Assembly: GCA_016290335.1 (NCBI GenBank)
Contig: JAEETM010000036.1
Coordinates: 1-36,445, forward strand
Direction of reading: 5' to 3'
DNA: 36,445 bases
From: Treponema sp.
GTDB lineage: Bacteria > Spirochaetota > Spirochaetia > Treponematales > Treponemataceae
Position numbers and translations under genes: made by a program
Part shown: in pieces, positions 19,276 through 25,838 of the stretch
How the letters are laid out: each line of letters begins with the position of its first letter
Position numbering within the stretch: position 1 is the first letter of the stretch
The notes under the pieces: model-generated
Databases searched by the model: none
What the model was told of the DNA's origin: nothing
Seen by the model: the letters and a program-made list of their open reading frames with translations, nothing else

Positions 19276-22200
19276 TGAAAAAAACTTTTAATCTCCAAAA
19301 GACAATAATATCTCTTCTTTTTTCAGGCTTAATTTTATTACCTATAATTTCCTGTAAGTTTAATACTAACCAGAAAATCTCAGTAAATGAAGACACAATA
19401 TCAAATACTGTTTCAGACACAGCTTCAGATGCTGTTTCAGTCGCCTTTAATGTCGCTTTGCCGGATGAATATAAAATCAATCCAAGTCGTAGTGCTATTC
19501 CGGAGTTCAGCTCTAATACACTGCGTTATGATGTTACTGCTTCAGAAAATGGAACATCAAATCAAATAACAAGAGAAGGTTTTGACACAGTTCCATTCTA
19601 TTTACCTCTGATTCCAGAAAAGAGTTATACAATAACTGTAAAAGCCTATGCCCGCACTGATGCTTCAAAATCAACACTGTTTATAGGCGAGATTGAAGAT
19701 GTGACAGTAGCCAGTCTTATTACAGGACAAAATGGACCGTTCACAATTCCTTTAGAGATTTATAAGGTTAATGGTAATATTGCCACAGGAAACGGTTCCA
19801 TTGATTTACAGTTTATTGTTGATTATGCTTCTTCACAAGGTTGGCTCTACAGCTATAGTTTGACTGGCAATAATTTCTCAAAAACAGGAAGCCTGGGTGG
19901 TTTATCAAGAAATACACCTTTTAACATCAATATTACCGGTATACCTGCTAACAGTAATCCTTATAATTTTGTTGTAACATTTAAGGCCGGTACAAATAAT
20001 GTCTATCAATTGTATACAGATGTAATGATTTTTGCCGGTGCAGTAACCGATACCTGGAAAAACGAACAGGAGCTCGGTACTGGCACAAACTCAAATACTG
20101 TAGTCATAACACAAGCCCTTGTAGACGCATATACTTCAAAGTATTTTTATATAAAGAATGATTCTGAAATTGAAGCTGGCGGACAGGGAACCTATGAAGC
20201 CCCTTGGCGCAGTTTGCAAAGTGCCTTTGAAAAGATTAATGAAATAAATGATGGTATAAGCACATATAGAGTTTATATTCTTGACGATTTAACAGGTTCC
20301 TATCAATTATCTAATAACGGATTACAATCTACTCACTATCCGGGAAAAGTTGAGTTTGAACTGCCATCATCTTATACAAAAGACCTTCACATTCTTATTC
20401 AGGGAATTGGTGCTACAAAACCAACACTCAATTCTGCTTCTACTGCACCAGAAATCTCTGTAACAAACGCTTCTAATAAAACTGTTACACTTGAACTCAG
20501 AAACATAGACTGTGCACACGAAATAGAAGTTGAAAACGTTGATATTTCACTTACAAACACAAATACTGCAGCATTTACCTCTACTGGAACAGATGTAACC
20601 CTGAGTAATATACAGGCAACCTCTTCCATTTCAATTACTGGCGGAGATGCTGAATTAACAAGCATAAATACAAATCTAACTTCAAGCACAGCTGTAATTG
20701 AAGTAACCGGCGGTGACGCTGTATTAACTAATGTAAAAGCAGGTGATATTACTGTTACAAATGGCGGGGCCACATTAGAAGAAATAACTTCATCTGGTGA
20801 TATCAGTGTTGATGGTGATGCCGGATTAAACGATGTAACTGCAACCGGCGACATTACTGTAACAACTGGAAATGCCACATTACAAGATGTACAGGCTGAT
20901 GCAATTGAAGTTTCTGATGGTTATGCCACAATGACAAATGTAACAGCATCTGGTAACATTACTGTTGCTGGAACAGCTAATAGTACTACAGAATTATCAG
21001 ATGTAAATGCAGGCAATATTACTGTTTCAAATGGAAATGCCACATTAGAAGAAGTACAGGCTGCTGCAATCCAAGTTACTAACGGTAATGCAACTCTGGA
21101 AACCGTAACAGCAACAGGAGACGTTACAGTTGGTGGAACTGCTAACATAGGAAGTACAACGGGAACAGTAACGGTAGCAGGTGATATTACAGCTCAAAGT
21201 GCAACCCTAACCAATGTAACAGTAACTGGCGATATTACAGTAACAAACGGTAATGCTAACTTTGATGGTGTTAATGCAGCTGCAACTTCAAGTTCAACTA
21301 TAATTACAACTTCAGGTGGATTCGCACATCTTACTTCAGTTCATGCAAGTTCAATAACTTCTACTATAACAACCGGAACCGCTACATTACAAGATGTACA
21401 GGCAGCTTCTTCAATTTCAGTTTCAGGTGGTAATGCAACATTAACAAATGTAAATACAGAGTTAACTACATGTACTACAACAATTGAAGTTACCGGTGGC
21501 AATGCTAATTTAACTAATGTTAAGTCAGGAAGTATTACGATTGATGGAGACGCAGTAATAGGAAGTGCAACAACGGGAACTATATCAGTAACAGGTAATA
21601 TTTCTGTTGATGGAAACGCAACACTTACCGGTGTAACAGTAACAGGTAATATTACAGTTGAAAACGGTAATTCTATATTCAACGGTGTTAATTCAACTGC
21701 AACTTCAAGTTCGACAATTATCCAAACATCCGGCGGTACTGCATCATTAACCGATGTAAATGCAGGTAATATTACTATTGGTGGAACTGCTAATGGCACT
21801 TCAGAATTAACAAATGTAAATGCAGGCAATATTACAGTTTCAAATGGAAACGCAACTTTAAATAATGTACATGCAGCTGCAATCCAAGTTACCAACGGTA
21901 ATGCCACAATGACAAGCATAACAGCAACAGGAAATGTTACTGTTGGTGGAACTGCAACAATAGGAAGTACAACTGGAACAGTAACGGTAGCAGGTGATAT
22001 TACAGCTCAAAGTGCAATCCTAACCGGCGTATCGGTAACAGGCGATATTTCAGTTACTCAAAACGCAACCCTAACCAATGTAACATCAACTGGCGATATT
22101 ACAGTTTCCGGTGGCGCAGCCCGACTTTACAACGTAACTTGTCCAAGTATTGATTTTACAGATGTTGATATAACTTTAATCGGTGTAACTTCTACCCCTG

Positions 22201-24515
22201 CCCCTGCTACTGACAACAACATTACTTTAGACGGAAACTGTACAATAAAACTTGGCGGTACAACAGCACATCCAAACACAATTGGAAAAATATATCTGCC
22301 AAATAATACATCAGATGCACAGATTAAGTTTGAAATCCTTAATCAAGATACTGATGGTTCTGCCCTCACTCTTAATAACTCAACAATCGGTTTTGTTATG
22401 GAAAGTGAACCAAATGCATCAACTTCATTCATTCAGTTTACCGATGGTCTTGCACAGGCTTCAAATACATCAGATCTTCCAAACACAATCTTTACAAATC
22501 TTGATAATTATAACATTGGTGTTATTACTCCATCTGGACAAACAGGATACGAAGCCGGCATTTCTATAAGCAGCGGTAATATTAATGCAAACTTTGCAGA
22601 TAACATTACATTCCAGATTGATAAATCTGTAATAGAAAGAAAAGCCCATAATGCTACAGATGCAGGAACCTATACTATACCAGGCACTTACACTGCAAAT
22701 CCACGTACAATTACCGTAACTGCTAAAAATGGCGATGATGATTTACCTGCATCAAGCTTCACTACCCTTTCATTAAGACTTGTAACATCAACTAATACTG
22801 TTTTAGCATCAAACAGCAGTAACGGCGCTTCAATCACCGTACCTTATGGACAAACCGAAGGCAATTATACACTCAGAGTATTCGGACTATACGATGACGG
22901 CGCAAATACAGTAGGTTATTCTTCTGACTTTACAATTTCCGTTGTAGATAATGTAGAGTTTATGCCTACAAAAACTATACTTGTAAAAGACGGAACCACA
23001 GCCGAAAAGACTCTTTCAGTTTCCGGTACATATAATTCAAATAACCTTACAATTGGTTCTCTTAATTCTACTACTGAACCATTTACAATTACAGGAGGAA
23101 CCTCTGCAGCAATCACACTTTCTGCAACATCTCCAGACTGTGGACATTATCCTGTAAATCTTTACGGTATGTATGATGGAACTTATTTCCGCGATACCTT
23201 AACCTTTGATGTTGTTCAATTCATTTTCAGCTGCACAGGTACTGCTGCAAGAAATATATCTGTGAAAATCAAAGTTTCGAATACTGGCACCGACAGTAAT
23301 GACTACATTATTCTAACACCAACCTCTGACTTTAACATTAATATCAAAAAGGTAACCGGCTCTGGTTCAAGCGAAACAGAAACTGAAATATACATCTATG
23401 ATGATTTATCAACAGATTCAAATACAGGCTCGCTTATATATACAGTACCGGAAGATATATCTGTTGGTTTGCACCGCATTTACATTACTGTCGAATACAA
23501 TGGAATTACAAAAACAGAAATCGTAAATACCAATCTATCCGGCTTAACTCAAACTCAAAGCGGTACATTCAACAGTTCAACAACACTTTCTGGTTCTGGA
23601 GTTTTCATTGCAAACAGGAATATCACAATACCACAGCTTATTGCCAGTGACCATGAAGTAACGCAAGGCGAGTACGAACAATATATGACTTATTATGGTG
23701 TTGAAGTAAGTGGAAATGGAACAGGAGCAAGCGGAAGTTCTGCACCTAATGCACCTACAGATAGTAAAGGTTTAGGTTCTGACTATCCAGCTTATTATGT
23801 AAGCTGGTATGAAGCAATCATTTATTGTAATTTAAAGAGTATTGCAGATAATCTTACTCCTGCATATTATCTTACAGACAGTTCAGGTGTAGAAATTGGC
23901 GGTGCTGGCAACGGTAGGAATCCTTCTTCCTGGCTCAATACAATCGTAAACGGAACATATATAAACATAAATGCAAACGGAAAATATTATTATAACGCAA
24001 TAAATACACAAAGCTACGTACTTGCTTACAATGGAACAGCAGACTCTGATGGTGGAGGAATCCGTTGGGACGAGAATGCAGACGGATGGCGACTCCCCAC
24101 CGAAGCAGAATGGGAATACCTTGCTCGTGGCGGGAACCTGAGCGCTACAGGACAATTGGAATACAGCGGAACAAACAATGCTTCAGAGCTAACAGATTAT
24201 GCCTGGTACATTACTAACAGTGCAGTGAATGGCACAAGACAAACCCATAAAGTAAAAACAAAACAGCCAAACGCCCTTGGCTTATACGACATGAGCGGTA
24301 ACGTATCTGAATGGTGTTGGGACTGGTACGACACCATAACGTCAGAAACCAGTGCGTCAGGAGCAGAATCCACCACCAGCTCTGTGCGCGTTTATCGTGG
24401 TGGCTCGAGGGAAGACGGCAGCTCATCGTGCACTGTGTCTTATCGAAACGATGGCGGAGCTTCCACCCGTAGCTACGCCGTTGGTTTCCGTGTTGTTCGC
24501 ACCCTTTCTGAATAA
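19275..24515 (+). CDS. Giant lipoprotein: beta-helix repeat stalk plus C-terminal FGE/C-type-lectin domain (DGR-type variable protein candidate)
   Basis: This 1746-residue lipoprotein has lipobox PIISC (Cys27). The family module is near residue 172 and the beta-helix entry (YEAPWRSLQSAFEKINEIN) near 305. Residues about 400-970 form a long repeat stalk of 17-18-residue units (GNATLxxVxAxxITV type). Ig-like domains follow at about 1100-1420. A FGE/sulfatase-modifying-factor-type C-type lectin fold starts near 1442: DHEVTQGEYEQYM, YPAYYVSWYEAIIYCN, GWRLPTEAEWEYLARGG, NALGLYDMSGNVSEWCWDWY, then RGGS...C...YRN...GFRVVR at the very end. The paired catalytic cysteines of true FGE are not in their usual place, so it is probably a binding domain. 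In Treponema denticola the DGR variable protein TvpA has this fold. It is translationally coupled to the preceding gene (ATGA). Confidence 0.88.
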   Translation: MKKTFNLQKTIISLLFSGLILLPIISCKFNTNQKISVNEDTISNTVSDTASDAVSVAFNVALPDEYKINPSRSAIPEFSSNTLRYDVTASENGTSNQITREGFDTVPFYLPLIPEKSYTITVKAYARTDASKSTLFIGEIEDVTVASLITGQNGPFTIPLEIYKVNGNIATGNGSIDLQFIVDYASSQGWLYSYSLTGNNFSKTGSLGGLSRNTPFNINITGIPANSNPYNFVVTFKAGTNNVYQLYTDVMIFAGAVTDTWKNEQELGTGTNSNTVVITQALVDAYTSKYFYIKNDSEIEAGGQGTYEAPWRSLQSAFEKINEINDGISTYRVYILDDLTGSYQLSNNGLQSTHYPGKVEFELPSSYTKDLHILIQGIGATKPTLNSASTAPEISVTNASNKTVTLELRNIDCAHEIEVENVDISLTNTNTAAFTSTGTDVTLSNIQATSSISITGGDAELTSINTNLTSSTAVIEVTGGDAVLTNVKAGDITVTNGGATLEEITSSGDISVDGDAGLNDVTATGDITVTTGNATLQDVQADAIEVSDGYATMTNVTASGNITVAGTANSTTELSDVNAGNITVSNGNATLEEVQAAAIQVTNGNATLETVTATGDVTVGGTANIGSTTGTVTVAGDITAQSATLTNVTVTGDITVTNGNANFDGVNAAATSSSTIITTSGGFAHLTSVHASSITSTITTGTATLQDVQAASSISVSGGNATLTNVNTELTTCTTTIEVTGGNANLTNVKSGSITIDGDAVIGSATTGTISVTGNISVDGNATLTGVTVTGNITVENGNSIFNGVNSTATSSSTIIQTSGGTASLTDVNAGNITIGGTANGTSELTNVNAGNITVSNGNATLNNVHAAAIQVTNGNATMTSITATGNVTVGGTATIGSTTGTVTVAGDITAQSAILTGVSVTGDISVTQNATLTNVTSTGDITVSGGAARLYNVTCPSIDFTDVDITLIGVTSTPAPATDNNITLDGNCTIKLGGTTAHPNTIGKIYLPNNTSDAQIKFEILNQDTDGSALTLNNSTIGFVMESEPNASTSFIQFTDGLAQASNTSDLPNTIFTNLDNYNIGVITPSGQTGYEAGISISSGNINANFADNITFQIDKSVIERKAHNATDAGTYTIPGTYTANPRTITVTAKNGDDDLPASSFTTLSLRLVTSTNTVLASNSSNGASITVPYGQTEGNYTLRVFGLYDDGANTVGYSSDFTISVVDNVEFMPTKTILVKDGTTAEKTLSVSGTYNSNNLTIGSLNSTTEPFTITGGTSAAITLSATSPDCGHYPVNLYGMYDGTYFRDTLTFDVVQFIFSCTGTAARNISVKIKVSNTGTDSNDYIILTPTSDFNINIKKVTGSGSSETETEIYIYDDLSTDSNTGSLIYTVPEDISVGLHRIYITVEYNGITKTEIVNTNLSGLTQTQSGTFNSSTTLSGSGVFIANRNITIPQLIASDHEVTQGEYEQYMTYYGVEVSGNGTGASGSSAPNAPTDSKGLGSDYPAYYVSWYEAIIYCNLKSIADNLTPAYYLTDSSGVEIGGAGNGRNPSSWLNTIVNGTYININANGKYYYNAINTQSYVLAYNGTADSDGGGIRWDENADGWRLPTEAEWEYLARGGNLSATGQLEYSGTNNASELTDYAWYITNSAVNGTRQTHKVKTKQPNALGLYDMSGNVSEWCWDWYDTITSETSASGAESTTSSVRVYRGGSREDGSSSCTVSYRNDGGASTRSYAVGFRVVRTLSE
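20640..22170 (+). repeat. Coding repeats in the giant lipoprotein stalk
   Basis: Degenerate 17-18-codon units run through this stretch. Higher-order copies are superimposed. A block containing ataggaagtacaac at 21147 and the following roughly 70 bp recurs nearly identically at 21960, an offset of 813 bp (271 codons). A block with ggtgttaat...gcaacttcaagttc at 21267 recurs at 21684, an offset of 417 bp (139 codons). All offsets keep frame, so recombination between copies would lengthen or shorten the stalk without breaking the gene. Confidence 0.8.
24384..24500 (+). other. Candidate DGR variable region (VR) in the lectin domain
   Basis: The end of the FGE-like domain runs RVYRGGS, then nine highly substituted positions around a Cys, then SYRNDGG, STRSYA and VGFRVVR. 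It aligns without gaps to the RGGSWNNNA-NC-YRNNN-NNN-GFR pattern of DGR variable regions. The positions that are usually Asn (AAC in a template repeat) are Glu, Asp, Gly, Ser, Thr, Tyr and Ala here, and many of these codons end in C. By hand count 62 of 110 bases at 24391-24500 are G or C, against 25 of 60 at 23641-23700 in the same gene. No template repeat or reverse transcriptase is present in the window, so the template would have to be remote. Confidence 0.55.
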
Positions 24516-24520
24516 AACAA

Positions 24521-24567
24521 CGGTTGCTTTTAACGAACCACCAAATGGCATCGAATAAAAGCAACCG
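24521..24567. other. Perfect 12-bp inverted repeat just after the lectin gene
   Basis: CGGTTGCTTTTA (24521-24532) and TAAAAGCAACCG (24556-24567) are exact complements around a 23-nt loop, beginning six bases after the stop. On the plus strand there is no T run after it. On the minus strand it is followed by TTGTTTTATT, so it may terminate leftward transcripts. DGR variable regions often have a hairpin directly downstream, but those usually have a short loop, so that reading is uncertain. Confidence 0.6.
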
Positions 24568-24604
24568 AAGAAACTGTACGAACCAATCTATTCAATCATT
24601 CTGC

Positions 24605-24633
24605 TTGCTTTTTTATACAACATGCTATATATT
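24605..24633 (+). promoter_or_regulatory. Promoter for the putative antisense antitoxin RNA
   Basis: TTGCTT (24605-24610) and TATATT (24628-24633) are 17 bp apart, and a TGC triplet lies just before the overlapping TATATA. Transcription would begin near 24640, directly ahead of the structured RNA that ends at the terminator at 24739. Confidence 0.55.
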
Positions 24634-24634
24634 T

Positions 24635-24668
24635 AAACAAAAGGGCACCCGCAACAAGCGTCTTGCCC
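24635..24668 (-). terminator. Terminator candidate for the small-toxin message
   Basis: Read on the minus strand, GGGCA (24668-24664) pairs with TGCCC (24647-24643), with an inner CGC/GCG stem, and the sequence continues TTTTGTTT. It lies 14 bp past the small ORF's stop codon. Confidence 0.5.
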
Positions 24669-24740
24669 CACTGTGTAAGATTTACGTCTTTACAGACGAA
24701 GCTCCACTCTGTGGTTGAGACAGGGTGGAGCTATTTTTTA
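24640..24740 (+). ncRNA. Putative antisense RNA antitoxin (about 100 nt)
   Basis: A promoter at 24605-24633 and a strong rho-independent terminator at 24700-24739 bracket about 100 nt with no credible ORF. Three successive stem-loops are visible: GGGCA/TGCCC with an inner CGC/GCG (24643-24668), CGTCT/AGACG (24685-24698) and the terminator stem. The RNA is exactly complementary to the 3' part of the minus-strand small ORF message, including its last 20 codons. This is the arrangement of convergent type I toxin-antitoxin pairs such as txpA/RatA and bsrG/SR4. Expression is not shown by sequence alone. Confidence 0.5.
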
Positions 24741-24840
24741 CTCGCTTTCCTTTTTTCCGTCTACGGAGAAGGCGCTGAATAATGTCGATGATTATTGGAA
24801 TTGCTGATAACAACAAATCCATAAATACATACAAACTCAT
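24682..24840 (-). CDS. Small hydrophobic-basic peptide, putative type I toxin (52 aa)
   Basis: The ORF is too short for ordinary gene calling, but has GGGAGG five bases before its ATG. The first 25 residues form a hydrophobic, probably membrane-spanning helix (MDLLLSAIPIIIDIIQRLL). A dense basic block RRRKKGKR and a polar tail of about 17 residues follow. A short helix plus a cationic end is the common plan of type I toxins such as TxpA/BsrG, Fst/Ldr and TisB, which damage membranes. I see no detailed match to a named family. The message has its own promoter, a leader that can hide the ribosome site, a terminator, and an opposing RNA over its 3' half. The polar tail is encoded by the antisense RNA's terminator stem. 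An unrelated small membrane peptide is the alternative. Confidence 0.6.
   Translation of the reverse strand: MSLYVFMDLLLSAIPIIIDIIQRLLRRRKKGKRVKNSSTLSQPQSGASSVKT
24700..24739 (+). terminator. Rho-independent terminator of the antisense RNA
   Basis: Left arm 24700-24712 (AGCTCCACTCTGT) and right arm 24720-24732 (ACAGGGTGGAGCT) form a 13-bp stem with one T-G wobble and a 7-nt loop, followed by ATTTTTT. This is a canonical intrinsic terminator in the plus direction. It could also stop read-through from the giant lipoprotein operon. Confidence 0.85.
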
Positions 24841-24844
24841 AGCA

Positions 24845-24894
24845 GCCTCCCAAATCAAGAAATCCAGTCTTACGACCAGTCAAGTTTTGGGGGC
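24845..24894 (-). promoter_or_regulatory. Shine-Dalgarno-sequestering stem in the toxin leader
   Basis: On the minus strand GCCCCCAAA (24894-24886) pairs with TTTGGGAGGC (24854-24845) over nine base pairs with one bulged A. The second strand contains the whole GGGAGG ribosome-binding site of the small toxin. The stem closes a 31-nt loop. Such occlusion is common in type I toxin messages and would keep translation low until the RNA is refolded or processed. Confidence 0.6.
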
Positions 24895-24922
24895 AATCCG
24901 CCCATGCCACGGGTGCATTTAA

Positions 24923-24951
24923 AATATACTATACATTTGTATTTAATACAA
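24923..24951 (-). promoter_or_regulatory. Toxin promoter with palindromic -35 region
   Basis: On the minus strand TTGTAT (24951-24946) and TATATT (24928-24923) are 17 bp apart, giving a start near 24916 and a leader of about 76 nt. A 15-bp odd palindrome, TTGTATT-T-AATACAA, covers 24937-24951 and overlaps the -35 box; it could be an operator. The -35 lies three bases beyond the stop codon of the ComFB gene. Confidence 0.55.
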
Positions 24952-24954
24952 GTA

Positions 24955-25671
24955 TTATTCCATCGGATTTTCTATAAAGTTCTTGAAAATCATTATGTCT
25001 TTTATCTTAAGCGAATAAGTTGAATCAAGCTCATAACGGAAAGAATCTTCACTTATAAGAGGTACTGCAAAGGTATATGTAAAATCTTCATAACCTTCTG
25101 CGGAAATCTCAAGATTAAAAGTAAAGGCTTTCTGGATTCCGGCTTTTTCTGCAGGAATAGATTTTACCCAGAAAGTATAGGCACCTTTTGTACTCTTACA
25201 TGTTACATAAGGATTTATCCAGGTTTTATCTACCATTTCTGCCGGTTCACCATTAATTTTAAGGGTAAGCTTAGCACCAATAACCGGTTCAAAATTAGAA
25301 CCATCAAGAATCTTACCGGAGAAAGTAGAAAAATTGAACGCAGGCTCCATAATCGGCTTCATCATACAGTCGCTTCTATCCTGAGAATGGAACGGACGTT
25401 TGGTAGTACTAACAATTCTCATCCCCTCCAAAGTAAGCTCATTTATATCTGCAAAAAGCTGATGATCACTAAAAACTTCTGATGAATGAGTCACTCCTCT
25501 ACCGGAAACAACATATTTAGGCGGGATTCTGTTCAATACATAACTTATAGTATCTAATCTGCAGTTCTGACAATCACAGGTAAGCCAGTTTGATTTTTCT
25601 GCTTTTACCTGCTCATACAATTCGTTCACATGCTTGCTTACGATATCTTCCATAATATTATGTACGTTCAT
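24955..25671 (-). CDS. ComFB-domain protein with C-terminal beta-sandwich domain
   Basis: The N-terminal 60 residues match the ComFB family: an early helix (MEDIVSKHVNELYEQV), then TCDCQNCRLDTISYVLNRIPPKYVVS, with Cys32, Cys34, Cys37 and Asp40 in the conserved pattern. ComFB proteins were first linked to competence in Bacillus, and cyanobacterial members have been reported to bind cyclic di-GMP. The remaining part from about residue 112 (FNFSTFSGKILDGSNFEPV, GAKLTLKINGE, FTFNLEISAEGYEDF) looks like a carboxypeptidase-regulatory or transthyretin-like sandwich. Ordinary ComFB proteins are only the first part, so this is a fusion. There is no signal peptide, so it is probably cytoplasmic. ATG 25671 has AGGAG seven bases upstream. 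Confidence 0.8.
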   Translation of the reverse strand: MNVHNIMEDIVSKHVNELYEQVKAEKSNWLTCDCQNCRLDTISYVLNRIPPKYVVSGRGVTHSSEVFSDHQLFADINELTLEGMRIVSTTKRPFHSQDRSDCMMKPIMEPAFNFSTFSGKILDGSNFEPVIGAKLTLKINGEPAEMVDKTWINPYVTCKSTKGAYTFWVKSIPAEKAGIQKAFTFNLEISAEGYEDFTYTFAVPLISEDSFRYELDSTYSLKIKDIMIFKNFIENPME

Positions 25672-25704
25672 ACTTTTTCTCCTACATTATTATTCTTTTA
25701 TATA

Positions 25705-25733
25705 ATTATAGTTCATAAAAAAGCAAATCGCAA
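25705..25733 (-). promoter_or_regulatory. Promoter for the ComFB-domain gene
   Basis: On the minus strand TTGCGA (25733-25728) and TATAAT (25710-25705) are 17 bp apart. Transcription would start near 25698, about 27 nt before the ATG, leaving room for the AGGAG ribosome site. Confidence 0.6.
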
Positions 25734-25788
25734 ATAAAAAGTTTTGTATTTTTTTTAGCTATTCTTATGTTATTTAGCTATTTTTTAC

Positions 25789-25817
25789 TTGACAAATCCA
25801 GAAACCGGTATTATTTT
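25789..25817 (+). promoter_or_regulatory. Promoter for the second lipoprotein cluster
   Basis: TTGACA (25789-25794) and TATTTT (25812-25817) are separated by 17 bp, about 22 bp before the start of the barrel-like gene. The -35 is consensus, the -10 is imperfect. It would drive the four plus-strand genes up to 31519. Confidence 0.55.
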
Positions 25818-25838
25818 ATATTCAGAGGATGAGAGTTT

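Noticed and set aside
20399..21919. Long minus-strand ORFs (159, 75 and 192 codons) opposite the giant lipoprotein repeats
   Set aside because: They mirror the repetitive Asn/Thr/Val codon pattern of the sense gene, have low-complexity products and no ribosome sites.
20640..22170. CRISPR-like regular repeats
   Set aside because: The repeats are degenerate, in frame and coding, without unique spacers of constant length.
24214..24564. Minus-strand 116-codon and plus-strand 68-codon ORFs over the lectin variable region
   Set aside because: They arise from the locally high GC content; the FGE-domain frame is continuous and conserved in motif order.
24524..24718. 64-codon plus-strand ORF after the lectin gene
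   Set aside because: It starts inside the hairpin loop region, has no ribosome site, and its product lacks features; the stretch is better explained by the promoter and structured RNA.
24516..24954. A local DGR reverse transcriptase, Avd or template repeat next to the variable region
   Set aside because: The gap is only 439 bp, and none of the larger frames in the window has reverse-transcriptase motifs; no second copy of the variable segment was seen.
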